DNA of 15,758 bases from Halobacteriales archaeon QH_10_67_13 (GCA_003021335.1 PXQL01000015.1:9293-25050), one strand, 5' to 3'. Positions 6,391 to 14,805 are shown, numbered from the stretch's first letter. Translations and numbers: made by a program. Notes: generated by a model not told the origin, from the sequence alone.

Positions 6391-8064
6391 ATGGATTCAC
6401 GAACAAACAATAGTTCGGGACACTCGACCCGCCGGCAGATCCTCGCCGCGATGGGCGGCGCCGGTGCAGTCAGCCTGGCCGGGTGTACCGGTGGCGGCGA
6501 CGATGACGGCGACACCGCTGGCGACGATGACGCTAGCGGCAGCGACAACGAGATCACGGTCGCGGTCGGTGCAAATCCCGATACGCTCGATCTCGCACAG
6601 AGCAACGACGCACCCTCAAACGCAGTCTACGGGCACCTCGTGTACCAGACACTGGTCGCAAACGACTACGATCTGTCGTTTGCCCCCCAGCTCGCGACCG
6701 ACTGGGAGGTCGCCGACGACGAGGTCACGTGGACGCTACAGCTCCGCGAGGGCGTTGAGTTCCACAACGGCGACGAGTTTACTGCCGACGATGTCGTCTT
6801 CTCGGTTGAGCGGTTCCGCGGCACGGTCAACGATGACATCGTGAACAGTATCGCCGAGGTAAATGTCGTCGATGACTTTACCGTTGAGATCGTCACCGAT
6901 TCCCCACAGGCACAGTTCCTCACCGACATGAGCTCCCTCTACATCTACCCCGAGGGGGCTGAGGGACTCAGCACGACCGTAGCTGAGGACGACTTCAACT
7001 TCGAAGGGGGATCGGTCGGAACCGGTCCCTTCGAACTCGACACGTTCGCAAGCGAGGACCGGATCGTGCTCTCTCGCTATGACAACTACTGGGCCGAAGA
7101 AGAGAATCCGTGGCAGACGGCCACGTTCCAGGTCGTCACTGAGAACGTCTCCCAGGAGGAGGCAATCCAGAACGGAGAGGTGGACGTGATCGACAGCCCA
7201 CGGGCGTTCCAGCTCAGTCAGTGGAACGACGACGAGATCGTAGACATCGAAGCCGTCGGGTTCGACCTCATCGGGTTCCCGACCGCGGCGTCACCGTTCA
7301 CTAACCAGAAGCTCCGTCGCGGTATGGCGCGGCTGGTCAACCGCGATGATGTCATCGAGGCAATCTACAGCGGCCGCGGCACCCCACTTGCTGGGCCGAT
7401 CAGTCCCGGGTTGACTGCCTTCTACGATCAGGATTTCACCGATCGAATGCACGAGGAGTTCGTCGGGTTCAATGTCGAGCGTGGCAACCAGCTGATCCAA
7501 GAGGCTCTCGAGGAGGAGGGCGTCGAGCCACCGATCAACATCGAGGTACGGACGAACGTCAACGAGGAACGCGAGCTGTGGATGCAGGAAGTCACCCAAA
7601 CTTGGGACGAAACCGAATCCATTAACGCCGAACTCAACGTGATCGATTTCCCGTCGCTCGTAGACTTCATCACCGCAGAGGACGGGCTCGCACAGAGCAG
7701 TGACATCGTGATCGGTATCGGCTGGACCGGCGGGTCAGACCCCAACGGCCACATCGAGGATCTCTACGCGACGGAAAACCAGGTTCCGGAGGGAAACAAC
7801 TGGAGTCTCTACTCAAACGAGGAAGTCGACTCGCTCATCGCAGAGGGGCAGGAAACGATCGACACGGACGCTCGCGTCGAGGTGTACCGAGAGCTCCAGG
7901 AGATCCTGATCGAAGAATCGCCACACGCGTGGCTGTGGACGACCGACCGGATCCACGTCGTTGATCCGGAATCGATCGAAGGTTGGTCACCACACCCGAA
8001 TTCTTCGCTCCGATTCGACGGGATCTTTGCCCCGGAGCGTGATTCGATCACACAACCGCTGTAA
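6391..8064 (+). CDS. dppA: Dipeptide/oligopeptide ABC transporter substrate-binding lipoprotein (SBP_bac_5, Tat-exported)
   Basis: This protein of about 557 residues captures substrate outside the membrane for the importer encoded downstream. The N-terminus has a twin-arginine motif STRRQIL (residues 12-18), a hydrophobic stretch GGAGAVSLAGC and a lipobox cysteine (Cys32), so it should be exported folded by Tat and lipid-anchored, the common haloarchaeal solution. An acidic Gly/Asp/Ser linker follows. The mature domain shows the family 5 pattern: NPDTLDLAQ, YGHLVYQTL, FAPQLATDWEVADDEVTWTL, LREGVEFHNGDEFTADDVVF and VGTGPFEL, with SPHAWLW near the end. Family members bind di- or oligopeptides, nickel or sugars; the permease and ATPase partners favour peptides, but the exact ligand cannot be read. 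Starts at 6370 or 6385 are also possible. Base composition is visibly less GC-rich than the flanking genes. Confidence 0.93.
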   Translation: MDSRTNNSSGHSTRRQILAAMGGAGAVSLAGCTGGGDDDGDTAGDDDASGSDNEITVAVGANPDTLDLAQSNDAPSNAVYGHLVYQTLVANDYDLSFAPQLATDWEVADDEVTWTLQLREGVEFHNGDEFTADDVVFSVERFRGTVNDDIVNSIAEVNVVDDFTVEIVTDSPQAQFLTDMSSLYIYPEGAEGLSTTVAEDDFNFEGGSVGTGPFELDTFASEDRIVLSRYDNYWAEEENPWQTATFQVVTENVSQEEAIQNGEVDVIDSPRAFQLSQWNDDEIVDIEAVGFDLIGFPTAASPFTNQKLRRGMARLVNRDDVIEAIYSGRGTPLAGPISPGLTAFYDQDFTDRMHEEFVGFNVERGNQLIQEALEEEGVEPPINIEVRTNVNEERELWMQEVTQTWDETESINAELNVIDFPSLVDFITAEDGLAQSSDIVIGIGWTGGSDPNGHIEDLYATENQVPEGNNWSLYSNEEVDSLIAEGQETIDTDARVEVYRELQEILIEESPHAWLWTTDRIHVVDPESIEGWSPHPNSSLRFDGIFAPERDSITQPL

Positions 8065-8119
8065 CATCTAACATCCCGTACTACCGGCCAACACGACCCA
8101 CGAGACTGCCACTCTTTCG

Positions 8120-9070
8120 ATGAGTCTCCAACGATTCGTCCTCAAACGCGGGCTGCTCACCGTCCCCTTACTGTTCGGTGTCTCGGTGTTGACCTTCGCG
8201 ATGATCCAGTTTATTCCGGGCGATCCAGTCGATTTCATCACGCAGTTTGCAGACATCGATCAAGAAGTTAAGAACGATATTCGAGATCAGTACGGACTCA
8301 ACGATCCGGTGTATGTCCAGTATATCAACTGGGTCAGCGATGTACTTGTGTTTGATTTCGGTGACTCAATCACGAACAACCGCACGGTTGCCGCAGAAAT
8401 CACGGATCGGCTCCCGTACACTCTACTTATGGGTGCTATGGCGTTTGTAGTGAGTATCGTCACTGCGATCCCGCTGGGTATCTACGCCGCGTACTACCGA
8501 AATACCGCGATCGACCAGACGAGCCGGGTGGGTGCGCTGCTCGGGATCTCGATCCCGAACTTCTTCCTCGGGTTGTTGCTCATCTTGCTTTTCGCGAGCA
8601 ACCTCCAGTGGTTCAGTATCATCCCCCCAACTGAAAACGGCGCGCTGAGCGTTGGAATGATCAAGTTCATGATCCTCCCGGCGATCGCGATCGGGACTGG
8701 ATCGACCGCACTGTTGATGCGATTGATGCGTTCGTCGATGGTTGAAGAGCTTGACAAAGACTATGTTCGGACCGCCCGTGCGAAAGGACTCTCCGAACGC
8801 ACTGTCGTGGTGAAACACGTCGTCCGGAACTCGTTGATTTCGGTCGTCACTGTGGCAGCGATTCAGGTCGCCTTCATCATCAGCGGCTCGGTCGTGATCG
8901 AGACCGTGTTCTCCGTCCCCGGTATCGGACGCCTGTTAGTGAACTCCGTGCAAGTCCGTGACTTCCCCGTTATCCAGGCGCTCGTGTTGATCATCGGCGT
9001 GTTCGTTATCGTCGCGAACTTGTTCGCCGATATTCTCTATGCGTATCTTGACCCACGAATCCGATACTAA
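8120..9070 (+). CDS. dppB: Dipeptide/oligopeptide ABC transporter permease, DppB type
   Basis: This 316-residue integral membrane protein is one half of the peptide translocation channel. The N-terminal region LKRGLLTVPLLFGVSVLTFA with FIPGDP (32-36) and the DQYGLNDPVYVQYINWV segment (56-72) are hallmarks of DppB/OppB. Membrane segments lie at about 11-31, 102-123, 136-158, 180-199, 240-262 and 284-306. The cytoplasmic EAA loop that docks on the ATPases is intact at 214-239 (DYVRTARAKGLSERTV... HVVRNSL). The end FADILYAYLDPRIRY is standard. It is 55 bases after dppA and 2 bases before dppC. Like dppA it is less GC-rich than the flanks. It is full length with no missing block, in contrast to its partner dppC. 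Confidence 0.95.
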   Translation: MSLQRFVLKRGLLTVPLLFGVSVLTFAMIQFIPGDPVDFITQFADIDQEVKNDIRDQYGLNDPVYVQYINWVSDVLVFDFGDSITNNRTVAAEITDRLPYTLLMGAMAFVVSIVTAIPLGIYAAYYRNTAIDQTSRVGALLGISIPNFFLGLLLILLFASNLQWFSIIPPTENGALSVGMIKFMILPAIAIGTGSTALLMRLMRSSMVEELDKDYVRTARAKGLSERTVVVKHVVRNSLISVVTVAAIQVAFIISGSVVIETVFSVPGIGRLLVNSVQVRDFPVIQALVLIIGVFVIVANLFADILYAYLDPRIRY

Positions 9071-9072
9071 CA

Positions 9073-10051
9073 ATGGCAACAAACCAACAGACACACTCCG
9101 ATCGTGGACGGCTCCGAGTCACCGGCTTCGAGTCAGAGGCAGCGAGCGACAGACAGGATCTCTCGTCGTGGGAACCGAAGCTACAGTCACGCGAGGCCCG
9201 GAGCCGGGCATACTACGCCTGGCAGCGGTTCAAGAGCAACCGGCTCGCACTCTTCGGGGCCGGTATCATCGCCGTCCTAACGCTCGTAACCGTCTTCGCC
9301 CGCCCGTGGGGACTCCCGGGCGGAATCCCAGTGATCGGTGGGACACAGGTTCAACCGATCTCCCTGGCGCCGTTCCCACCCAGCTCGACGGATATCCTCA
9401 ACGGCCACGCCGCGCCGAACACCCAACACCTATTTGGCACCGATCAGCTAGGGCGGGATATCTTTTCCCGGACGATCTACGGCGGCCGGTGGAGCCTCTC
9501 GATCGGGTTTATTGCGGTATCGGTCGCGCTGATCATCGGCATCCCGCTGGGCGCGATCGCGGGCTACTACGGCGGGTACGTTGATGAGTTCATTATGCGG
9601 ATTGTCGACATGCTGTATGCGTTCCCGTTCATCGTCCTGGCCATCGCGGTGATCACCATCGCGGGGCAGGGCTACTGGGAGCTGGTCTTTGCCCTCGTGG
9701 TCGTCGGCTGGCTTCCGTACGCGCGGCTCATCCGTGGTGAGATCTTGAGTGTCAAAGAAAACGAGTACGTGACCGCCGCCAAGGCCCTCGGCGCGACCGA
9801 CCGTCGGCAGCGTTGTGCTCATTGCGGCCGCGCTCAGCTTCTTGGGCCTTGGACTTCCGCCGGGGACCGCAGAGTGGGGTGCGATGCTGCAGGCCGAACA
9901 AAGCGCGATCTCGACCGGCGTCTGGTGGAGCTCGGTCGCGCCCGGCAGCGCGCTGTTCCTGTTCGTATTGGCGATCAACCTCGTCGGCGACGGGATCCAG
10001 GACGCCTTTGATCCCCAAGGCGACACTGAGGGCTCCGGGGGGCTCCGATAA
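9073..10051 (+). pseudogene. dppC: Dipeptide/oligopeptide ABC transporter permease, DppC type, internal deletion and frameshift
   Basis: The first frame (9073-9804, 244 residues) gives a normal DppC N-terminal part: YYAWQRFKSNRLALFGAGII, the periplasmic loop, LFGTDQLGRDIFSRTIYGGR (120-139), LIIGIPLGAIAGYYGGYVDE and the first half of the EAA loop, ENEYVTAAKALGATDR. From 9806 the next frame continues with GSVVLIAAALSFLGLGLPPG, TAEWGAMLQ, FLFVLAINLVGDGIQDAFDP and stops at 10051. Family members have about 22-23 residues between those parts (the second half of the EAA loop with a HxLPNA-like segment, and the start of the next membrane helix). These are absent, and the frame changes at the gap (loss of about 68-71 bases). 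The missing part contacts the ATPases, so a product would not be expected to couple. The stop overlaps the dppD ATG by one base. The rest of the operon is intact, so an assembly fault must be considered. Confidence 0.9.
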
Positions 10052-11109
10052 TGGCCCTTTTAGAAGTTGAGGATCTCAACGTCCGGTTTTACACCGAAGA
10101 CGGCGCCGTGAAGGCGACAAACGACCTCTCGTACCAGATCGAGGCCGGCGAACGGTTCGGCGTCGTCGGCGAGAGCGGCGCCGGAAAAAGCGTTACGAGT
10201 CTCGCCTTGATGCGGCTCATCGAAGATCCGGGCGCTATCGAGAGCGGCGAGATCCGGTTCAAGGGCCAGAATCTGCTCGAGCTGTCTGCTGAGGAGATGC
10301 GTCAACTCCGCGGCAACGAGATCGCGATGATCTTCCAAGACGCCGAGACGGCGCTGAATCCGGCCTACACCGTCGGTGAACAGGTTGCCGAGGGAATCAG
10401 GCTGCATCTTGATCTTGATGAAGCGGCCGCGAAGGAGCAGGCGATCGAGACTCTCGAGTCGGTTGGGATCCCGGACGCGGCACAACGGTACTCGGATTAT
10501 CCCCACCAGTTTTCGGGCGGCATGCAACAGCGGGTCGTGATCGCGATGGCGCTGTCCTGCGATCCGGATCTTATCGTCGCCGACGAGCCCACGACGGCAC
10601 TCGACGTGACCATTGAGGCCCAGATCCTGAACCTGCTCGAAGACGTCGAAGCGGAGTACGACACCGCCGTCCAGCTGATCACCCACGACCTGGGTGTTGT
10701 CGCAGAGTTCTGTGACCGTGTGATGGTCATGTACGCCGGGCACCCGGTCGAGATCGCGACGGTTGATGATCTGTACTACAACCCACAACACCCCTACACC
10801 GCCGGACTGATGAGCTCGATTCCACGAATCGGCGACGACAGAGAGCGACTCCAGACGATCGCCGGTCGGATGCCAGACCTGATCGAGATGCCCCCGGGGT
10901 GTAACTTCCATCCTCGGTGTCCGTACGCCGAGGAGGCCTGTACGCAGGTCGAGCCGCCGTTAGTCGACACTGAGACCGGCGATCCCGCCGATGTTTCCGA
11001 GCACGACCGACAAGCTGCGGCCTGTCTGGCCCACACCGGACAGCTCTCCGGCGATCTCGAGTACGCTGTCGAGGTCGCAGAGACCGACGGAGGGAGCACC
11101 GATGAGTAG
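10051..11109 (+). CDS. dppD: Dipeptide/oligopeptide ABC transporter ATP-binding protein, DppD type
   Basis: This 352-residue cytoplasmic ATPase is one of two that power the importer. Walker A is GESGAGKS (40-47), the Q-loop Gln96 lies in MIFQDAETALNP, the ABC signature is FSGGMQQR (154-161), Walker B is LIVADEPTTALD (174-185) and the switch His is His212 (ITHDLGVV). The oligopeptide-type C-terminal region starts at NPQHPYTAGL and contains PPGCNFHPRCPYAEEAC (Cys284, Cys290, Cys297) with a later Cys325. Related Opp/Dpp ATPases bind an iron-sulfur cluster through such cysteines, so a cluster here is likely but inferred. It starts at the last base of the dppC stop (TAATG) and overlaps dppF by 8 bases, indicating tight translational coupling. 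Length and motifs are normal. Confidence 0.96.
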   Translation: MALLEVEDLNVRFYTEDGAVKATNDLSYQIEAGERFGVVGESGAGKSVTSLALMRLIEDPGAIESGEIRFKGQNLLELSAEEMRQLRGNEIAMIFQDAETALNPAYTVGEQVAEGIRLHLDLDEAAAKEQAIETLESVGIPDAAQRYSDYPHQFSGGMQQRVVIAMALSCDPDLIVADEPTTALDVTIEAQILNLLEDVEAEYDTAVQLITHDLGVVAEFCDRVMVMYAGHPVEIATVDDLYYNPQHPYTAGLMSSIPRIGDDRERLQTIAGRMPDLIEMPPGCNFHPRCPYAEEACTQVEPPLVDTETGDPADVSEHDRQAAACLAHTGQLSGDLEYAVEVAETDGGSTDE

Positions 11110-12412
11110 TACCGCTGAGCCCCTCGTGCGGACCGAGGGACTGGTGAAACACTACCGGTCGGAGTCCGACTTCATCGACCAGCTGTTCGGACGGCAGGAG
11201 TACGTCAAGGCAGTCGACGGCGTCGACCTCGAGATCGGTGAGGGCGAGACGCTCGGGCTGGTCGGCGAATCCGGCTGTGGTAAGAGCACGGTCGGGCGCA
11301 CGCTGCTCCATCTCGAGGAGCCGACGGACGGTAGCGTCTACTTCCGCGGGGAGGACATCACCGAGTACTCTGCCGGTGAACTCCGCGAGCTCCGCAAAGA
11401 CGCACAGCTGATCTTCCAGAACCCCCAGTCAAGTCTCAACCCCCGGCTGACCGTCAGTGATATTATCGGCGAGGCCTTCGATATCCACGGATTGGCCGAG
11501 GGCTCAAGCCGCGATCAGCAGATCAAGGACCTGCTCGAACGCGTCGGGCTGAACGCGAGTCACGCGAACCGCTATCCACACGAGTTCTCCGGCGGGCAGC
11601 TCCAGCGGATCGGAATCGCGCGGGCGTTGGCGGTCGATCCCGACTTTATTGTCTGTGACGAACCCGTCTCAGCGCTCGATGTCTCCGTCCAGGCGCAGAT
11701 CCTGAACCTACTCGAGGACCTGCAAGACGAGTTTGGCATCTCGTATCTGTTTATCGCCCACGATCTCTCGGTGGTCGAACACATCGCCGACCGGATTGCG
11801 GTGATGTATTTGGGCAACATCGTCGAGATCGGGACCCCCGAGGAGTTATTTTCCTCGCCACAGCACCCCTACACCGAGGCGTTGCTCTCTGCGATCCCAG
11901 AGCCGGATCCGCGCTGGGAGGGCGACCGGATTCTACTTGAAGGGACGGTCCCGTCACCGATCGATCCCCCGTCGGGCTGTAAGTTTCACACGCGATGTCC
12001 TCGGGTGATCCCGCCGACGGAGTACTCCTTCGAGCAGGAAGAGTGGCGCGCGGTGCTTTCCTTGCGCGAGCGTATCGAACAGCGTAACCTCGATACGGAC
12101 ACGCTCGACCCCGAGACGGGGAACTTAGAGGCGGCAATCCGGGACAGATACGACGTTCCGGCCACGCTCAGCGATCCCGCAGCCGAGAGTGTCCTATCGG
12201 AGGCCCTGACCGCGGTGACAGACGGCGATCTCGAGACGGCTGCGACCCGGCTCGGCGAAACGTTCGTTACGCCCTGTATCGCCCACGACCCCGAACTCAG
12301 GGATGTCGATAACGAGCGGATCGCCTGTCACCTCTACGACGACCGGTACAGTGACGGGAGCGTGGAGCGAGCGGCAGTCGAAGGTTCTCAGGCCTCCGGC
12401 GTTGGCGACTGA
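11102..12412 (+). CDS. dppF: Dipeptide/oligopeptide ABC transporter ATP-binding protein, DppF type, with extended C-terminal domain
   Basis: This 436-residue protein is the second ATPase of the importer. Walker A is GESGCGKST (55-63), the Q-loop is [10 protein letters not shown] (105-114), the signature is FSGGQLQR (162-169), Walker B is [12 protein letters not shown] (182-193) and the switch His is His220. The C-terminal oligopeptide region has [10 protein letters not shown], then [12 protein letters not shown] (Cys293, Cys299). A stretch of about 90 residues, acidic and largely helical, separates these from the last cysteines PCIAHD (Cys392) and IACHLY (Cys409). Bacterial DppF proteins are much shorter here (about 330 residues in all). 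I recall similar long forms in other haloarchaea, so this is probably a clade feature. ATG 11102 is chosen because it overlaps the dppD stop and gives a normal start; longer in-frame starts lie inside dppD. Confidence 0.95.
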   Translation: MSSTAEPLVRTEGLVKHYRSESDFIDQLFGRQEYVKAVDGVDLEIGEGETLGLVGESGCGKSTVGRTLLHLEEPTDGSVYFRGEDITEYSAGELRELRKDAQLIFQNPQSSLNPRLTVSDIIGEAFDIHGLAEGSSRDQQIKDLLERVGLNASHANRYPHEFSGGQLQRIGIARALAVDPDFIVCDEPVSALDVSVQAQILNLLEDLQDEFGISYLFIAHDLSVVEHIADRIAVMYLGNIVEIGTPEELFSSPQHPYTEALLSAIPEPDPRWEGDRILLEGTVPSPIDPPSGCKFHTRCPRVIPPTEYSFEQEEWRAVLSLRERIEQRNLDTDTLDPETGNLEAAIRDRYDVPATLSDPAAESVLSEALTAVTDGDLETAATRLGETFVTPCIAHDPELRDVDNERIACHLYDDRYSDGSVERAAVEGSQASGVGD

Positions 12413-12542
12413 ACTCGACCTCCGCTCACCCAACGAGCGACACGGAGCCGACCCTCCCGAACTCACCGGCGACCCGCGGGGCTACGCGTTTCCCAGCGAG
12501 TTCTCACTACCGGAGTGGACGGTCTCGGTGAGTCGACGCGAA

Positions 12543-12553
12543 AACGATTAAAC
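12543..12553 (+). promoter_or_regulatory. Probable TATA box of the 12578 gene
   Basis: AACGATTAAAC is centred about 30 bases before the ATG at 12578, within GC-rich DNA. It supports the short start of the downstream gene and its separation from the dpp operon. Confidence 0.45.
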
Positions 12554-12577
12554 CGACAGCACCACATGCGTAAATTA

Positions 12578-13033
12578 ATGCGTCGCATCTACGAGTCCGA
12601 CGCGCTCAGCCGGGACGAGGATGACCCGTTCCAGCCGAACGAACGCGAGCAATCGACCGCTCCGGCCGCCTCTCGGACGCTCCCGGCGAAGACCCTGAGC
12701 CGGCTTCTGATTCCAAACTGGCTTTTGTACCGCGGGCTGTCGGTCTCGGTCGCCACGCCGCGGTCGGTATACGAGACTGACGACGTGATCCCGATTAGCG
12801 TCACCATCGAGAACCCCTTTCCGTTTCCGGTGTCGGTGACTGCGGAGTCGTCGCTGCTCTGGCGGTGGGCCATTGACGGGGTTGAGGGTGCGTCGTATAC
12901 CGACGGGGCCGACGAGACCGACTCGAGAGTCTTCGGCTTCGGACGCGGCGAGCACACTATCACGGCAGCACTGAACGTCTCGGCTCCCGACGACAGGGGA
13001 GTCCGGGACGAAACAACGATCCAAATTCGGTGA
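12578..13033 (+). CDS. Haloarchaeal conserved protein of unknown function (DUF7974-like)
   Basis: This 151-residue protein begins MRRIYESDALSRDEDDPFQP, followed by a basic proline-containing linker, LSRLLIPNWLLYRGLSVSVA (about 40-59) and a beta-rich region (IPISVTIENPFPFPVSVTAE, SSLLWRWAIDGVEGAS) that resembles an immunoglobulin-like fold. It ends with EHTITAALNV and ETTIQIR. I associate this layout with a haloarchaeal family (DUF7974, from memory). I recall longer members having about 25 further residues between the F-GRGE segment and HTITAALNV, so this copy may have an in-frame loss (around residues 121-126). ATG 12578 fits the promoter box better than 12566 or 12515. No membrane segment or signal peptide is seen. 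The gene is real with good confidence; function is unknown. Confidence 0.75.
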   Translation: MRRIYESDALSRDEDDPFQPNEREQSTAPAASRTLPAKTLSRLLIPNWLLYRGLSVSVATPRSVYETDDVIPISVTIENPFPFPVSVTAESSLLWRWAIDGVEGASYTDGADETDSRVFGFGRGEHTITAALNVSAPDDRGVRDETTIQIR

Positions 13034-13174
13034 CCGCCGTTCTCTCGCCACGATCAGCACCGAGAGCCGGCCTCGTTTTCACAGGTTGTCAAGGCAGATG
13101 CCACGGGTTGACCCCGGAGAAGTTGACCCAAATCAATTCGAGTAGATGTCTGGCTGCCGGCAGACTCCCTCGTT

Positions 13175-13540
13175 TCAGTCGTAGTATCGCTCCGTCGCCC
13201 GCTCTGCGACCGTCCGGATCGCTTCGACGAGCTCGTCGTCTTCCCGGAACCGATACCGCTCGTTCCCGAGCTCTCCGTCTTCAACACGTTCGAGCAGCCT
13301 GAACTCCGTCAATTGATCGAGTGCCTCGTAGACAACCGTCTGCGTGGTGTTGGTCGCCGCTGCAAGCTCTTCGGTGGTGAGTGGCTTCTCAGCGTAAAAC
13401 AGCGCGGCGAAGATCCGCGCTCGCACCCGGTTCGCGAACAGCTGTGCGAGTCCGTTCTTTCTGACTAACTCCGAGGCGTCGTCGATCGGTCGCTCTTCGG
13501 GCCGTGACTGATCGTTGCTCATAACCGGTTTTCGAGACAT
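13175..13540 (-). CDS. Winged helix-turn-helix transcriptional regulator
   Basis: This small DNA-binding protein (121 residues from ATG 13540, or 115 from ATG 13522) has a classic winged-helix core: ASELVRKNGLAQLFANRVRA, RIFAALFYAEKPLTTEELAA, then ATNTTQTVVYEALDQLTEF (recognition helix) and LLERVEDGELGNERYRF (wing). A C-terminal helix, LVEAIRTVAERATERYYD, probably mediates dimerisation. It resembles ArsR- or TrmB-like haloarchaeal regulators but has no metal-binding cysteines and no sugar-binding domain. It is a single gene, convergent with the DUF7974-like gene and on the same strand as the aminopeptidase gene, which ends about 150 bases upstream of it. Its targets cannot be told from the sequence; the dpp operon nearby is only a possibility. 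Confidence 0.88.
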   Translation of the reverse strand: MSRKPVMSNDQSRPEERPIDDASELVRKNGLAQLFANRVRARIFAALFYAEKPLTTEELAAATNTTQTVVYEALDQLTEFRLLERVEDGELGNERYRFREDDELVEAIRTVAERATERYYD

Positions 13541-13689
13541 GGCGTAATGAATCCATAGATACCCGCGGCGGTCTTGGGGTGTGACGCCGAGGCGGCGTCC
13601 CCGTCGTGGCAGACGGGAGACGTCACAGACAGACGGGTTCGATCAGAAGAAATGCTTCGACGCCTGAACCCTGCGGGCGAGGCCGCCGG

Positions 13690-14775
13690 TCAGAACCCCT
13701 CTTCGAACCGGAACCGGCCATCCCGCTGGATCACCTCACCGTCCACTTCGATACGAGAGTCCTCACTCATGTCGACGATCATGTCCATGTGGACCGCGCT
13801 TTCGTTTTGTTCGTTGTCCTCCCCGACGGTGTCCTCGTAGGCCCGCCCGAGGGCCATGTGGACAGTGTCGCCCATCTTCTCGTCGAACAGCATGTTGTAA
13901 GTGAACCGGTCGATATCGCGGTTCATCCCGATCCCGAGCTCGCCCAGCCGGCGGGCGCCGGCGTCGGTGTCCAACACGGCCGCGAGCACGTCCTCGTTTT
14001 TGCCTGCGTCGTACTCGGTCACCTCGCCGTCCTCGAAGACGAGCCGGACATCCCGTACCTCTCGGCCCTGTGCCATCAGCGGCTTATCGAAGAGGACTTC
14101 GCCCTCGACACTGTCCGGCACCGGCGCGGTAAAGACCTCCCCGCCCGGAAGGTTCCGCTCGGCGTAGTCGTTCTGTGTCGGGTTACCCGCGATCGACAGG
14201 CGAATGTCGGTGGTATCGCCGGAGACGATCCGGACCTCCTCTGCGGGATCGAGGATGTCGACGAGCTGCTGTTGGTGTTCCCGGACGGCCGCCCAGTCTT
14301 TGTTGACCGCGCCCCAGACGAACGACTCGTAGGCCTCGGTCGATAGCTCGGCGTCCTGTGCGTTCCCCGGGGCGGGGTACTGTGTCCCGACCCACCGCTT
14401 GTCCAGGTACGCCTCTCGAACCGGTTCGTTTGCCTGTGCTATCGCGGCGTTCTTTTCCGGGTTGATGTCGCCGCTCTCGTGGGTGTTGGTGTCAGCACGG
14501 ATGCCGATGTAGACATCCGCTTTCTCGACCATCGCCAGCGAGACCTCCGACAGCGAGACGTCCTCGATGTCGATCGCGCGCTTGTAGGCGGCACCGATCC
14601 GATCAGTCTGTAGCATGGTCGTGACGTTTGCGCCACGCTCGCCACACAGCCGCGCGACCGCGACGACCAGGTCCTCCGAGATCGGGTCACCGCGGATGAC
14701 GACTTCGTCGTCTGACTCGACATCGACGGAGTGATCGACGATCACCTCGGCGTGGTCCTCCACTCTGGGGTCCAT
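13690..14775 (-). CDS. M29-family metallo-aminopeptidase (AmpS/aminopeptidase T type)
   Basis: This 361-residue cytosolic enzyme removes N-terminal amino acids from peptides using a co-catalytic metal pair. By comparison with Thermus aminopeptidase T, the expected ligands and active-site residues are visible: Glu213 (NLPGGEVFTAP), Glu279 (LGELGIGMN), His306 (GDTVHMALG), Tyr313, His329 and Asp331 (AVHMDMI). The N-terminal domain has DPRVEDHAEVIVDHSVDVES and VVIRGDPISEDLV, as usual. Length is slightly below the bacterial norm (about 400) but all core motifs are present. The start at 14775 is supported by a strong A/T box about 26 bases upstream. It is a single gene. With a peptide importer operon 1.3 kb away, recycling of imported peptides is a reasonable inferred role. 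Confidence 0.95.
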   Translation of the reverse strand: MDPRVEDHAEVIVDHSVDVESDDEVVIRGDPISEDLVVAVARLCGERGANVTTMLQTDRIGAAYKRAIDIEDVSLSEVSLAMVEKADVYIGIRADTNTHESGDINPEKNAAIAQANEPVREAYLDKRWVGTQYPAPGNAQDAELSTEAYESFVWGAVNKDWAAVREHQQQLVDILDPAEEVRIVSGDTTDIRLSIAGNPTQNDYAERNLPGGEVFTAPVPDSVEGEVLFDKPLMAQGREVRDVRLVFEDGEVTEYDAGKNEDVLAAVLDTDAGARRLGELGIGMNRDIDRFTYNMLFDEKMGDTVHMALGRAYEDTVGEDNEQNESAVHMDMIVDMSEDSRIEVDGEVIQRDGRFRFEEGF

Positions 14776-14795
14776 ACCCTGGCCAGGTGTCTCTG

Positions 14796-14805
14796 TAATA
14801 AAAAG
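14796..14805 (-). promoter_or_regulatory. Probable TATA box of the M29 aminopeptidase gene
   Basis: The minus strand CTTTTTATTA is centred about 26 bases before ATG 14775. It is the clearest TATA-like box in the window and implies a leaderless or near-leaderless transcript. Confidence 0.7.

Noticed and set aside
9797..9807. Programmed frameshifting as the explanation for the dppC break
   Set aside because: There is no slippery heptamer, and conserved residues are absent at the junction, so a ribosomal shift could not restore the protein.
10060..10911. A 283-codon open frame on the minus strand inside dppD
   Set aside because: It is fully antisense to an intact ATPase gene with all motifs, and its own translation shows no recognisable family.
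13034..13174. Intergenic region between the DUF7974-like gene and the winged-helix regulator
   Set aside because: It contains a repeated GTTGACC but no credible small ORF, RNA fold or terminator pattern.
13583..13599. GACGCC...GGCGTC hairpin as a terminator
   Set aside because: The stem is only 6 bp with no following T tract, and archaeal terminators do not need hairpins. Chance GC pairing is likely in this composition.
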